Notes under the pieces: generated by a model
Databases searched by the model: none
What the model saw: only the letters and a program-made list of their open reading frames with translations
What the model was told of the DNA's origin: nothing
Shown: positions 1 to 11,441 of the stretch, piece by piece
Layout: each line of letters starts with the position of its first letter
Numbering within the stretch: the stretch's first letter is position 1
Source of the DNA: Apostichopus japonicus
Taxonomy: Eukaryota > Echinodermata > Holothuroidea > Aspidochirotida > Stichopodidae
Direction: 5' to 3'
NCBI RefSeq assembly: GCF_037975245.1
Contig: NC_092579.1
Location: forward strand, 17,743,678 to 17,789,177
Length of the DNA stretch: 45,500 nt
Translations under genes and position numbers: made by a program

Positions 1-1264
1 CTGCTTGTAAGAGCTTATATCGCATCAATAGGATGTGTATCAGTTTTCTAATATCAAAATAATTTTATATTGTATTTTAAGAAACATATTTTTCTGAAAC
101 TGCAGTTTGTTGCTCCGAAGGAACAAGCGCATATTGTGATTGAGTTTATTTTAAGAGAGACTCTTTGCAGCAAAACTCCACTCACATTAATACCTATGTA
201 ACATGAAGAATTAAACCTAACCTAATTTGCATACAAGAATTTGGGTGGATGATTTTCAATGCTATAAAGTGTTAGTTGCTTGTTATCTCATACCAGCTTC
301 TTGTAGCTTAATATCGCAGCTTGATACTATGTTGTGGACTTTGAACATTCAATTAAACTAGATTAGGTCAGTTAAAAGGATTGTCCATTTGATTTTTTTC
401 CTTAATTTACGAAAGAGGAACATTTCTGTAAGCATCCCAGGAATGTAGCCATATGGGGAGGGGAGCAATGGGAGCGATCGCTCCCCTACCCCTACCCCCT
501 TCTTTGAGTACCCCGAAAAATCAAATTTCACTAAAAGCAGGAAATATCATTGATGCCCTCCTTTTGGGTTGAAGTAAGCAAAGCGACCCTTCTCAAGCAA
601 AAGAGCAATGCCCTCACATGTACTTAGACAATTTTATTTCTGTTTTTCTTCAAAATTAACATTCCATTTTCTACTTCAAAATTGGGATGCAACTCAGAAA
701 AAAATAAATACATTACTGCAGCCAGCCTTTGGGTGATTTTTGTGAATTTCACATCCCATCAAGGTAAAAGTTGGAACCATATCAATTCCAATGTCAAATC
801 AACACAGTGAAGAATGAAGCAAAACCAAGCTATTCTATCACACTTGTGTGTTCAAGTTCACTATTGGATGCTTCAAATATGTTTCTATGTTCAGCAGTCA
901 AAAATATTTTTTGGCTCTGGAACTCTCAACCATCCGTTTTAATTCAATCAATGCAAAATGTTGTTAATTTTCTTGTTTACGACAGTTGTTTAAATTCACA
1001 TAGTCAATATGGTATATAGGGATGGGGTTATCTGTTTACCATTGATTCTCGCTTCTTGGTAATACTTAAAAATATTTTTGCTTAGTTGTCATTTATAATT
1101 AATACCTTTTTTTTCTATCAAAATATGAAATTTTAGCCAACAATATCAATTAAATTGTACATAAGTACCATTGAATTTATTGAAGAAGAGAAAATATATA
1201 CCATTAATAATGTTAGCCAAATGTATCTGAAATTACTTTTTGGTTTCGCTGATAATCTTAACCT
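1..1264. other. Intergenic DNA, no gene seen
   Basis: No ORF with family resemblance and no convincing exon was found on either strand. A plus-strand ORF at 771-1019 has no recognisable motif and no splice context. The part from about 430 to 720 is repeat-like: its 'tagccatatggggagggg' start and 'gggatgcaactcagaaa' end resemble sequence at 10590-10690, so it is probably a diverged interspersed repeat. Confidence 0.5.
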
Positions 1265-1314
1265 ATGCATTCATGGCGTTTGGTGTAAGTGCGTGCGTGA
1301 GTGTGTGTGAGTGC

Positions 1315-1500
1315 GTTTGTGACGCCCAGATTGTAAACACGATATCTCAAGAAGGGAAGGTCAGACCAATTTCATATTAGTGTGTAGAAGTACCACATTG
1401 AGTACAAGTAGCCTATTGCTTTTGCTGGAGGCCAAAGGCCATTTGGGGTCACCAGGGGTCAAATTGTGAAAATCTTGTAATCACGATGGGAAAAATAAGC
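1315..1500. repeat. Probable interspersed repeat rich in GGTCA half-sites
   Basis: This non-coding stretch has several AGGTCA-like hexamers in one orientation. They include aAGGTCAg near 1360, AGGCCAAAGGCCA (spacing 1) near 1430-1443, and GGGTCACCAGGGGTCA (spacing 4) near 1446-1461. From memory, similar sequence is dispersed in other marine invertebrate genomes, so I call it a repeat and not a promoter. No second copy was seen in this window. Confidence 0.3.
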
Positions 1501-1639
1501 TATAAATGCAAGGTTGTGCTAAATAACTATTATTTGGTGTGTGGTTGACAAGGGTGTGTACATCGCTAGTATTGGTCTAATTCCCCGGTAGAAAGGTTAG
1601 AAATCCCAGGACTAAACCATTGCCCCGACTGACAATGGG

Positions 1640-1675
1640 AGGTGGGAATGGGGGGGGGGGGAGGGGGAGGGTGGC
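1640..1675. repeat. Poly-purine / poly-G tract
   Basis: A G-rich run (gggaatggggggggggggagggggaggg). It is one of about twenty poly-G or poly-C tracts of 8-19 bases in the window. No function is evident. Confidence 0.8.
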
Positions 1676-2268
1676 ATGTTTACAGTAGTGTACTGTCATT
1701 GTGGTAGTCGTTCTACTCCCAATGTATCTAATATCTAGTTTGTTGTGCACCATGTACACTACATGTATTATAACGGTATGTCTGTGTACTATTGACATTC
1801 CAAGCAACGAGCAGATGCTTCGGGTGGTTACATAGAAATATTAAACGGCGCGGGTCCCCGCGCATCATTTTCGGCTGCACGCGAGGTATCAAAGTCATAT
1901 TAATGCCGCCCGCGTAACCATATGTTGTGGCTATCCAACGGCATAAACCAAAGTTAACTAAAACGATGAGTTTCTGAATGACCGAAGTAAAAACAATATG
2001 GCCTACTTATAAAATGACATCAGATGCATTGACAGGAACGTGTAGAACTTTCAGTTCTAATTCAATGTCCAAATTTGTACATTTTGAAGAGTTAAAGTGG
2101 ATGCAACATTATACTGTGGCTCGCAAAACACATATCGTGCCCACCACTGAAATTTTAAGCCGTAAAAGGCGACAAGCTTTACACTTTTGGAAGACTACAG
2201 CGTACAAGTGAATTAAAAGTTAAGTTTTAACCTCACATTGAATTACTCTCATTGCATAGTTATACGTA

Positions 2269-2628
2269 CAGGGGCGTCGGAGCCGGTACGGCAGGTCCGG
2301 CGAACGCCGGACCAATATTCACGGCGCAAAAAAAGAAAAAAGAAAGAAGTAGGACTAAGAAAGAAAAAATGGCAAAAAATAAAGAACCAAAATGAAACAT
2401 ACTTCATAAAATGTGTTTCAGAAGATTAATCGGGTACAAAAACAGACATGGGAGAGGTGTCATTTCCTGCAATCTGGGAGGCATTTTTTCAAAATTTCTC
2501 CATTACTCTACGCGCCAACCATGGTGGCGCGTAGCTTAGTTTGACCTACCAAACGTCCCCCGATAATTTTGATAGATGGCCACAGTCTGATCTGCCGTAC
2601 CAATCCCAAATAGCTTCCAACGCCCCTG
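2269..2628. mobile_element. Miniature DNA transposon, hAT-like (about 360 bp)
   Basis: The left end reads CAGGGGCGTCGGAGC. The reverse complement of the right end reads CAGGGGCGTTGGAAGC, an imperfect terminal inverted repeat of about 15 bp. ACGTAC occurs at both edges (2264-2269 and 2629-2634) and may be the target duplication. It is shorter than the 8 bp expected for hAT, so the superfamily is an inference. The internal segment at 2450-2535 (catttcctgcaatctgggag ... gcgcgtagc) is shared with 10705-10785 and, inverted, with 20575-20660, so the three belong to related families. ORFs here are incidental. Confidence 0.6.
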
Positions 2629-3462
2629 ACGTACCGTCCTGAGCTCAGCATCTCTACTCAAATCATTTATGTTCTCAAGACTGATATAGTAAGCAAAAGA
2701 ATAGATGAACAGCGACCTCACTCCATAAAGTTTGTATCCCTCAGTTAACTTGAACTTCATTACTGATACGAAGTGAATAGTTTTGACCAGTCCAAAAGTA
2801 AATCAACGTTAGTCCTTATGACTGCATTTAAGCGGTGTGGACCCTCATAGAACCAGGGAGCTGTTTTACCCCCTACAAAGTATGTAGGCCTATTACTGTA
2901 CTGTAACCAAAAGCGCTACTCCATTGCAACGTCGATTTTGCTTAACAAGGTTAATGAACGCAGACCCAAAAGCACCGCACAATGTGTGACGTCATACGAC
3001 CTACAGAGACTGACATAACGCGAACACGAATATCATTTGTTCCCTTTTATATTGTAAATACTTTTTTAAACATCGCAACCACCACCAGTTCTTCTTTTCA
3101 TCCAAGGCCCTCTGGATCATACGGTGACATAGTTTGAGTAAACATTTAAAAATATTACAAGTTGACGTTCATGTCTCATATCCTATACAGGCCTCCACTC
3201 AAATGTCAAAAGGAAAAGACAAATATCTCCTTCATTTTCTTTGATTTACGATCTACTTTGGAGAAGTGGAGGGGGTGGGTTTGCAGACAAAAAATTGTCA
3301 AATTTGCAGTTCAAAGTTTGTTACATTAAGAAAAGGCTCAAAAATTGGCAAAATGACTCATCATTCCTCTACCAGCCCCCACCACCCTACCCCCCCCCCC
3401 CAAAAAAGAGCTCCCCGGAAATATTTTAAAATGGTTCACCCGAGCAACGTACCAGTAACTTG

Positions 3463-3468
3463 TTTATT
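3463..3468 (-). promoter_or_regulatory. Candidate polyadenylation signal AATAAA
   Basis: TTTATT on the plus strand gives AATAAA on the minus strand, 34 bases past the stop codon of the minus-strand secreted-protein gene. The position would give a very short 3' UTR. Assigned by motif only. Confidence 0.4.
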
Positions 3469-3501
3469 CATATGTAGTTTACTTGTTTTACTGTATAAAC
3501 T

Positions 3502-4133
3502 TTAGATATCGTAAAGACAGGAAAAAGCAAATCCGAGGTGGCGAATACCTTCAAAGAAGTACCCCTCCCTACTCTTGAAGGGTGGATCTACTGTAACGAG
3601 GGATCTTTCGCGGAATATCCCAGTCATTTCAGTCACCTTGACACTAATATCTGTGGACAGTCCTTCAAATTTTCCTGCGAAACAGACGTCCCCATGAGCC
3701 TTTTCTTTCTCGCAAAGATATGACTCTAAGCCTGGACAAGACGCACCGTTCCCTGACTGAATCGCACAGTACCTTTCCCACGATCCACTGAAATCGTACG
3801 GATACCATGAATGAAAGAAATCATCTGAAGTATAAGGACGAGCCTTTTTACCCTTTAACCAATCAAACATTATCGTGAGTCGATCTTCACCTTTAGTTAC
3901 CGTCACTGTTGCCTTAGTAACAGTGATGTCATCCACCACATAGTGTACGCTGCTTTCGTTCACGTCCTTGTCAGTGGTGAAGAATACAAGCCCCAGATCA
4001 AAGTCATCTCTATGGATCGTAAAATACACAGAATAGGACTTTGTATCATCTTTACCGGTGTTGGTACGGATCAAAATCATTAAAGAAGTTTCCGTGTTTC
4101 CCTTCTCCCATTTCAACAATTTTTCCTGAAAAG
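3502..4133 (-). CDS. Exon 2 of the secreted-protein gene (terminal)
   Basis: Starts after the acceptor TTTTGTAG and stops at TAA (3504-3502). It supplies most of the mature protein, including five of the six mature cysteines and the NES sequon. The open frame runs a few codons into the intron, where an in-frame ATG could suggest a false intronic start. The polypyrimidine tract and the phase match favour splicing. Confidence 0.75.
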
Positions 4134-4300
4134 CTACAAAAGAAAAGAAAAAAATCAAGAAAAGTGTAATATCTAATAATGTAGCAGGAACGAATCAAGG
4201 ATTTCGTAAGGCCGGGGGTGGGGGGGGGGGGCGGGGTTAAGTCAACTCCATATGAAGGGATGGGTCTTTGAGAATTCTCTCCTAGTAAAGATGACATATG

Positions 4301-4331
<31 letters not shown>

Positions 4332-5824
4332 GTCAAGTTTGAAATTTGCTAATACTGTAAAAATGAAAAGAAGAACAAAAAACGAGGTAAAATTTACATT
4401 TGCCACTTTTCATTTGCATTTGGTTAATTATTTCAGATAAAAAGCATCTCCGCGAAGAAATAACTCATAGTAGAGTGTAATTTATTGACTAATAACAGCT
4501 AGTAACTTAATTTTCGTTTTGATGCCAAAAAAAAGAAGAAAAATTGTATAGAGGGATGCCGTAGTCTGAGAAATTTCAAAGTTTCCTGCAAGCAACACTC
4601 GGTGGGGCGTGTTATATAGAATAATTATTTTCTGTAAAATGGACAAAATACAAACACAGCTATCCATTAAGAGCTATTATCTATATACTGAAACAGTAAA
4701 TTCGACTATCAAACCCCACCTGTAACCGTTCTCCAAAATTTTAATTAAACAAACCACTGTTTTAGGAGTAACTTTCTTAATATACTGTACAAGGGGTTGT
4801 AACGCTGATGCGGTAACAAATTAATCAATGAACGTTATAGTGAAATAATGTTCTGAGTCATATATATACAAGGTACAAAACTGAACCCAATATTCTGAGA
4901 GGGACACAATAATATCGTTTTTGTATAGTCGTATATCTAGGATATCACATCTGCTTAGCTTGTTTCAATTCTTCAGTTTAGTTCAACTCGTACATACTTC
5001 AAATAAATATATTTTGAAAAAAAATACATGTAATATAATTCACCAGGATGCATGGATGACATTAGTATAATTTGCACTGTTAACAAATTAAATATATATA
5101 TACCTGCCCATGGCAACCTGCGTTCCATGAATGAAGTACCAAAAAAAAAAACGATTCTTACAATTGCTACTCTGATTCGACTAAGCTATATTCTCTCTTG
5201 TTAACTCGGACAAAAACTACTTTCTTTTGTTTTTATTTGTATACAAAGTGAACATTTTAACAAATATGATTTTTCGACTGGATGATCGAACATTCAGTGA
5301 AATAAATCTATATCGACATTTTCTGTCCCGATGTCATATTTGAATGATCTATGGTTGTGGTTTGAAGAAAATTCCTAATCAGATCATCACATACTTATTG
5401 AATATGTTTATTCTGATTTCCTATATATAATAATATTTTATGATATAGCGTTAGATACAAAGAAAAAACTGCCTAGTTTCTCCAACGTGTACGGGAGTCT
5501 CACAGTTCGGGAGATTCTCCATTTTTGGGAGAAAACTCACGCCAAACCTTTGTGATAGCCGACATGAATATGCATGCATATATGCCTCTCCCACGATATC
5601 TCAAGAAAAGGACAATGGAAGCAGATATACTTACCATTCCCGCACACATCGTCTTGTGCGGTTCTTTGTTTAATTTCACCAACGATAGCCTCGTGTGAGA
5701 TTGGAAAGAACCCAACTATCGTTGGGGTTACATCATCTTCAAATAACCAAGGTGTCTGTGTCCTCCCAAAGACTGAGTCAAAGCAGAGATAAGCTAACAC
5801 CGCGATGAATTTGTAGCAATGCAT
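3502..5824 (-). CDS. Two-exon gene for a secreted protein of unknown family
   Basis: The joined reading frame of exon 1 (5635-5824) and exon 2 (3502-4133) encodes about 273 residues. It starts with a classic signal peptide (MHCYKFIAVLAYLCF, with probable cleavage after DSVFG), so the product should be secreted. The mature part has six cysteines (motifs DVCGN, RYCAI, ASCPG, YLCEK, DVCFA, FSCLY), enough for three disulfides, and an N-glycosylation site (NES). It has no membrane segment or known domain that I recognise. The 1.5-kb intron has GTAAGT and TTTTGTAG sites, and a phase-1 join keeps the frame open. A candidate AATAAA lies just past the stop. The single long intact exon after a signal exon argues for a real gene. 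No catalytic motif is visible and the function is unknown. Confidence 0.75.
4200..4232. repeat. Poly-G tract inside the intron
   Basis: A run of mostly G (gggggtggggggggggggcgggg) in the intron of the secreted-protein gene. Confidence 0.85.
4302..4331. repeat. (ATT)n microsatellite
   Basis: About ten perfect ATT units in the intron of the minus-strand secreted-protein gene. A poly-Asn ORF over it is an artefact. Confidence 0.95.
5635..5824 (-). CDS. Exon 1 of the secreted-protein gene (signal peptide)
   Basis: ATG at 5824-5822 begins a hydrophobic signal sequence (FIAVLAYLCF) followed by a polar stretch that ends in DVCGN. The donor AATG|GTAAGT at 5634 is close to consensus and leaves phase 1. 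No clear TATA box or initiator was identified upstream. Confidence 0.72.
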
Positions 5825-6904
5825 TGTAAGATGTTACCTCAATGACAACGGTTCCTGCAATGATTCAAATGATGGCAAACCGTTAAAATTTATGAAGTGA
5901 ATGAAGTTTAACTCGTTATTACTTAAAGGCATTCTCTCAGCTAGGAAATTTTTAGAGGGCGGGCCAATTTCATAGGTTTCGCTGGTACACCGTTACTTAC
6001 GCAACACTGTGAGAGGCGGGTTAGAATCTCGGAAACCTGATACTTTGCGGTAAGAGTACCCAGATCCGTATGCTGTATATAGCTAAGGATTATAATGCCA
6101 CATTAAAGAAATGAACATGTTGCCGCTGTGAGAAGAGGGCAGCTTTTTTTAAATTTTTAAATTGGGGAATACGTTGAGACAAGATTAGCAATTTCCTAGC
6201 TGAGAGAAAGTGCCTTTAACTACACAAAATGGCCCAATTATGAAATAATCGGACTTCAATTAAATGCTCTGCTGCAGAAATAAAATAAATAAAGGGGCAT
6301 TGTCAAGTTAAAAAATAGTTAACAACGTGAAACGAAATAGAACAAAATTAAATTTTACGTCCAAAGAAGATGATATAGACGGGTGGCTAATAACTAAATT
6401 ACAATACAGCTTCTTATTTTATTCGCGCATTTTTCATATTTAATCATAATGATTAGATTAAAACCTTTTTGCAAAATGCATGAACTTGTGCAAATGACAG
6501 TATATGGTTGCAAACTATACGATAGTCTATGCTCTTGGAGGAAACCTTGACTATGGGCTAGGGAAATACTGTGTCTGAGTTTTGGTCTATATTAGAGTGT
6601 ATTTGTAAGAACGTGTTAGAAATAGGTCTATTCTTGAAATATGTACTTGATGCGTTTTCCGGCAACACCTCCAACCCCCCCCCCTCCTCCTCCCCCAGCT
6701 TTGCAAAAGCATAGCTTGGGAAATTAAATTTAGCAATAAAAGCAGTATACGACAGAGGCCTGCCTGACATGTCATACAAAACCCGGACATATAGCACATT
6801 TGAATTAAAACACTTCTTGTAACAAACTACTTCATTATTAATCTTGATAAAGCTATTGTTCTAAATAATCTGATCACCGTAATTCGACACCGGGTTATCA
6901 TAGG
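5825..6904. other. Intergenic DNA, no gene seen
   Basis: Upstream flank of the secreted-protein gene. It holds a poly-C/pyrimidine tract at 6665-6700 and nothing else that I can name. Short ORFs at 6558-6799 (minus) run through that tract and show no domain. Confidence 0.5.
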
Positions 6905-7043
6905 CTAAGTAAGATCGCTCCAAGCACAACAGCATGAGTTGCTAATAAATGGTAAAGATATGAAGAAAATTAGTAATTGGAGACCAATCTCCCTTTTAAC
7001 TTGTAGATTATAAAATTGCTGCTTCTTGTATTTCTGCAAGACT
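6905..7043 (+). pseudogene. LINE reverse-transcriptase fragment (plus strand)
   Basis: The plus strand reads INGKDMKKISNWRPISLL and then, after a one-base frame change, DYKIAASCISARL. This matches the start of the RT domain in L1/Tx1-type LINEs (the 'NWRPISLLN.DYKI' region). It is broken by a stop and a frameshift, so it is dead. It directly abuts a minus-strand endonuclease fragment of probably the same kind of element, which puts the two parts in opposite orientation. Confidence 0.7.
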
Positions 7044-7900
7044 TATTCTACCAAAGCATCAGATACCAACTTTCCATCTACAAAGTCTGCATCTTTCATT
7101 AGGGAAGTGTTTAATTTCCAAAATCCCCCACCTCTCTTAAAAGAAGTAGAAGCACGAATCTTAAAAATTACCGCATAATGATCGGACTGAATGGTTGATA
7201 AAGTATAACATTCATTACAAAAAGGTAACAAGTTGGCCGACACTAGAAAAAAGTCTAACATATAACTTAGTCCATCAATAATATTTGAAAACCACGTGAA
7301 AAGATACCTCTTTGGGTTCCTCTCCCTAAATACATCAACTAAATTAAAACCTTGTATTCAGTTAGAGAGTACATCTCTCGCTCTAATATTTGTTCTTTTG
7401 GTGCCCCCCCCCCCCACCTTGTCGAGATCAAGGTCCAGAACTAAGTTAAAATCACCACCCCATGTTTATGCAACTAAAGTTGGACGCCAGGCACCTTCAT
7501 ATATTGCTATTAAAAGGGAAATCATTCCTACTGGGGCATAAAAGTTAGCATTAGTATAAAAATATCATTAATAACAATATCTAGGCCTATACTAATGTAA
7601 CGGCCATTGCAATCTAACAACTGTTTAACAATTGTGAGGTTAAGGTAAGGATTACAGAGAATAGCGCACCCAGCACTCCTTACAGAACCACAAGAAAAAT
7701 ATGCCTTTCCACCCTATTCATTATTCCAAGAGCTTGTAGAAGCGTCAATGCAATGCGTTTCTTGAATTAAAGAAATAGAAAAATTATGGTTATGTAGCCA
7801 AGTAAACACCTTACGTCTATTCTTAGAGTCATTTGATCCACGAGCATTAAAGGTACAAACCGAGATGATAAAGACTGAAAAAACCCCAGAAAACACACTA
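7044..7900 (-). pseudogene. LINE ORF2 endonuclease domain, decayed
   Basis: Read on the minus strand, the N-terminal part shows ISVCTFNARGSNDSKNRRK and ISLIQETHCID, the first two motifs (N and E) of the APE-type endonuclease of L1-like LINEs. Near 7261-7043 come QSDHYAVIFKI (the SDH motif) and a GGGFWKLNTSL stretch, both typical of the endonuclease C-terminus. Stops and frameshifts separate the pieces. ORF1 of the same element lies just upstream on the same strand. Confidence 0.75.
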
Positions 7901-8144
7901 CAACATAACAGACAGACAGACTCTCAAAGACCAAAACAGCAACAAAAACAACAAAACTACCCCATAAAGAGTGCTTTGTTTGCACTCGATAGAAAAGGAA
8001 ATGAGGACTAACCTTGATCTAACAATCGAAAATTCCATTAAGAGTAAAGGGAACACTTTAGAAAACATTGTAACTCGTCGGGAAATTTACATAGAGAAAT
8101 GGTCCAGAAATTAATTTGGATGAGTTTCAAAACATCTGTAAAGT

Positions 8145-8884
8145 TCACTGGTTAATTCCATGACGTTGTTTTAATTCAAAAGGGTACGGTTTCCCACGAG
8201 CATCTCACCACTTCCCCGCCACGAATCGTAGTTTAACTCCATTCGAGTAAAGTTCCTTCAATTTTGCTGGTATGGGCTTTTTTTTTATCAAATCCAACTT
8301 CGTTACGTCATCTACAAGAACAAAATCTTCATCCTTCAGGTGAAGTTCTCCACTACTTCATAATAGTAATCTTATCCTGAAAAGGACAGACATCTCGCTA
8401 AAATGAACAGCGGTTTATCTCCTACACCCCGTCCATCTAGATGGCATTGTATCACTTGGCCATTCGGAAACTGGGAAAGAACCTTTTCTTTTATAATAGT
8501 TGAACAATTCTCGTTATCAATTCTTCGATTGATTCAACGACTCTGACATTGTTCCGTTTAGAATGCCGCTCAAGTTTATTTATGCACTCGGCATTTTATT
8601 AATGGTAGCATTGGCCTTCTCAAGGCTTTAGAAAAGTCAGAAAAGCGATCCGAATATTCCTCGTCTCTTTTCTCTAAGTCCTCCACTCGTTCAGATAAGG
8701 CTTTGATAGCCCTGTCCAGGTATTTCTCCAACATTCCAATGCTTTTGTCAAAATCGTTACGTAATGATACCTTAAATGTTTCAAATGCCTCCTTCTAGCT
8801 AGGTCACGGTGGAGTATCGGATTCAGAGCTAGAACCACGTTGTTTGCTACATTGCCTTAGCGTGGTAGGCTCTTTACTAGCCAT
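8145..8884 (-). pseudogene. LINE ORF1 (coiled coil + RNA-binding protein), decayed
   Basis: The minus strand starts with ATG at 8884 (MASKEPTTLRQCSKQRGSSS), followed by a heptad-rich stretch (AIKALSERVEDLEKRDEEY) and an RNNVRVV segment like the RRM of L1 ORF1p. The C-terminal part has PYPFELKQRHGIN and ends at a TGA at 8147-8145. Several stops (one near 8812) and frameshifts break it. Order and strand (ORF1, then endonuclease) fit one L1/Tx1-like element inserted on the minus strand. Confidence 0.65.
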
Positions 8885-9105
8885 GTCACTAACTGTAGGC
8901 CTATTTGTAACTACCTAATTTTGCTTCCCTGGGCCTACCTCTGACCATAACGGCTACAAGTTGATGCAGAAAAGTTGGAATATAAGTGATATTTACGGTT
9001 GGTGCTGAAAAACACTTGCTCAATCTGGAGGAAGTGGTGAAAAACGCTAAAAATTGAGAGCCCTTACAGAACGTTCTTGACAGCTAGAAGACCTGCATTC
9101 AATCC

Positions 9106-9190
9106 AATGAATAATAATAATAATGATAATAATAATATAAAAATAATAATCATAATCATAAATATATATAAATAAATATATCTATATAGA
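9106..9190. repeat. (AAT)n / AT-rich microsatellite
   Basis: Impure ATA/AAT repeats with TAAATATA variants at the 5' side of the LINE ORF1 remnant. Confidence 0.85.
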
Positions 9191-11119
9191 CGGTCTGGGG
9201 GCCTAGGCTAACTATATCCAGGGTCCAGTGAATAACAATATACTGCAGCAGACACTATAAAGTAATTAGATTCCATGTAATTGCTAATACTATCGCTTCC
9301 TAAGATTTACCTGTGAAACTGCAGTCCACTCCCACAATGTTGACGATTTTGTCACCCAAATGCGCGCACGATATCACCATTTCTAGTAATTTATGTCAAC
9401 TTTATCACTTAAGTAATATCAAAGACGCCGTGTTTGCATTATATATACGCGCCGGTACTTTCTTGCCGTACCAGCAACACACCACCAGTTGGAGAGTGGC
9501 TTCGGTATATGTCGCATGACGTCATTCATCCTACTTCAATTTCTATGAAAATTATATATTAGTTATATGTTGTTGCAAATACGGGCTCAATCGAAACAAA
9601 TTAGGAGCGTACAGGCTAACCAGAAAAGGAAACATAAAGAATTCAAAGCCCTAGTAATGCTATACCGTCATTTCTGTCACAATCTGACTTTAACCATATA
9701 GAATGATACCACCATGCTAAACTTGGGAACTGCTTAAAGGTTTGCAAACCTTTAAAACTATACTGGCAAATCATACTGAAAGAGAATGAACAGGAACCGG
9801 AGCTGTTATATATGGAATATACTCAGTAGGTCAAAGTACTTTTCTAAACGCGTAGACCCGTATACGAAGCTTCTTTCTGTGCTGTAGCAAAAAAAAAAAA
9901 TAATTAATGAAAACAAAGCCTTTCCCTGAAAGACAAGAACGCAGAAAAAAAAGGTTATCGACTTAAAACGCACACTATGCATGGGTAATAAACAACAGAC
10001 TTGCGTTTCAATACAAAGTCGATTAAAGCCAACAATATAATGGTTAATAATAAACAGCACAGCTGTACACGGATAGTTTAAGTTTATGAAATATAAATAC
10101 TGTATTTAATCAGTCTGTGAACAAAATAATAAATAAAAAAAAACATGGTATATCAACAAGGTTCTTAGCAGCGACTAGTCAAAAACTATAGTTTTAGCAG
10201 ATTTATATAGATAATATTTACTTTTCGAGTAAATGTTTGTATTATTATTTATGTATTATAATGTTTATTTTCTATAATAGAAATGGGTTTGCAAATAATG
10301 AAAAATATTTGATAAATAAATGATATCATTGGTTTCAGTGTCAACACTGTTACCAAGGAGCAAGTAAAATGTGTGAGATCCCAGTGGAACCATGGCTGCT
10401 GGTGGTGATTACATTAAGTAACTTCAGTTGAACTCGCATATTCATTATATAAGTAACATAAAGGCTACCACAGAACTTTGGTTGAACACACATAAATAGC
10501 CTAGCCAATCATTTTGCGCAATGTCCAGACCTTGACAATTGCAGCCAATATCCAGGCCGGATCTTGGATTATATCAGTATTGGGATGTGTACCCATATAG
10601 CCAAGGGAAGCGAATGGGGCTCCCCCCTTGAGCATATTTTTTTTATGATATTGCTATTAATTTAAAATAGAAAATGCTTAGATGCAACTTACAAGGCTCC
10701 GGGGAAGTGTCATTTCCAGCGATCTGGGAGGCATTTTCGGCCAAAATTTTCTTGTACGCTTCGCGCCAACTCACGGTGGCGCTACACGATAGTTTGCCTA
10801 CAGGCTTCGCCCCAACCTTGGCAAATTCCTCGTGACGCGCCTGCTACCAACTGCCTGACAAACCTTACGGACCGACATACTCTCCAAACCTATGGTACAA
10901 TAGGAAGATAAATCAATATATGACTGTAATGTTGTAATTATTGGAAATCTATCCAGGAGGACATTCGATAAATTAAAACTTATATCTCGTCCTAAATCTC
11001 AAAGTCTTACTGGGTCTCATAATATGTATTCAGATTGTAAGCACCCGTGGAAGCTGTTTGAAATGTTTCGCTTCAATCATTAAATTATTTCTGATATCTT
11101 TTCGTTTTTTATATTTTAG
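9191..11119. other. Intergenic DNA with repeat fragments
   Basis: No gene was recognised. A perfect 22-bp palindrome lies at 9734-9755. From 10590 to 10800 there is a transposon-like segment (gtgtcatttccagcgatctg ... cacggtggcgc) related to 2450-2535 and, inverted, to 20575-20660. From 10845 to 10935, 'caactgcctgacaaac ... accgacat' resembles 29535-29625 and marks another interspersed repeat. Confidence 0.5.
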
Positions 11120-11441
11120 CTTTGACATTGAAACAAGCAAATGGCAAGAAGACGCATGCGCAGTCGTTCATCTCGCCCGTACATATTCAAGTCACTAAGA
11201 ATATGTTTATCATATTCATCGCTCTCGTGGTTTGTTTTACACCGCACACCGTGTGTTCGATATTACAGGAATGTGCAATTGAGGAATACACACGAACTAT
11301 CGCCGCTGCGAACAGCATCACCAATCCGGTTTTAACCATCCTGTGTTTCGTGAAGTGTTTACCGCCCTCATAAAACGCCTCAATGTCCCTCAGCCCTCCT
11401 CAATGTGGCGCAGTAAATTGGGAAAGATCTGGAAAGCATAA
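11120..11441 (+). pseudogene. Last exon of a rhodopsin-type GPCR, frameshifted
   Basis: After the acceptor-like site atattttag the plus strand reads HIQVTKNMFIIFIALVVCFT, a TM6 segment with its proline in CFTPHTVC, then a loop with cysteine. TM7 follows as AAANSITNPVLTILC, which matches the NPxxY region with Thr in place of Tyr. The frame then closes in VKCLPPS at 11371. The +2 frame starting at 11346 reads FREVFTALIKRLNVPQPSSM and stops at 11439-11441. That looks like helix 8 and the tail, so a two-base slip in TGTG near 11343-11346 seems to break the gene. No TM1-TM5 exon was found upstream. It is a class A receptor fragment, ligand unknown; a sequencing error is possible. Confidence 0.7.

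Noticed and set aside
771-1019. Plus-strand ORF of 82 codons
   Set aside because: No domain, no signal, no splice context; its length is expected by chance in 45 kb.
1978-2211. Plus-strand ORF of 77 codons
   Set aside because: No recognisable motif and no neighbouring exon with matching phase.
4052-4336. Minus-strand ORF starting with poly-Asn
   Set aside because: It starts in the (ATT)n tract and runs through the intron; the exon 2 frame is a different one.
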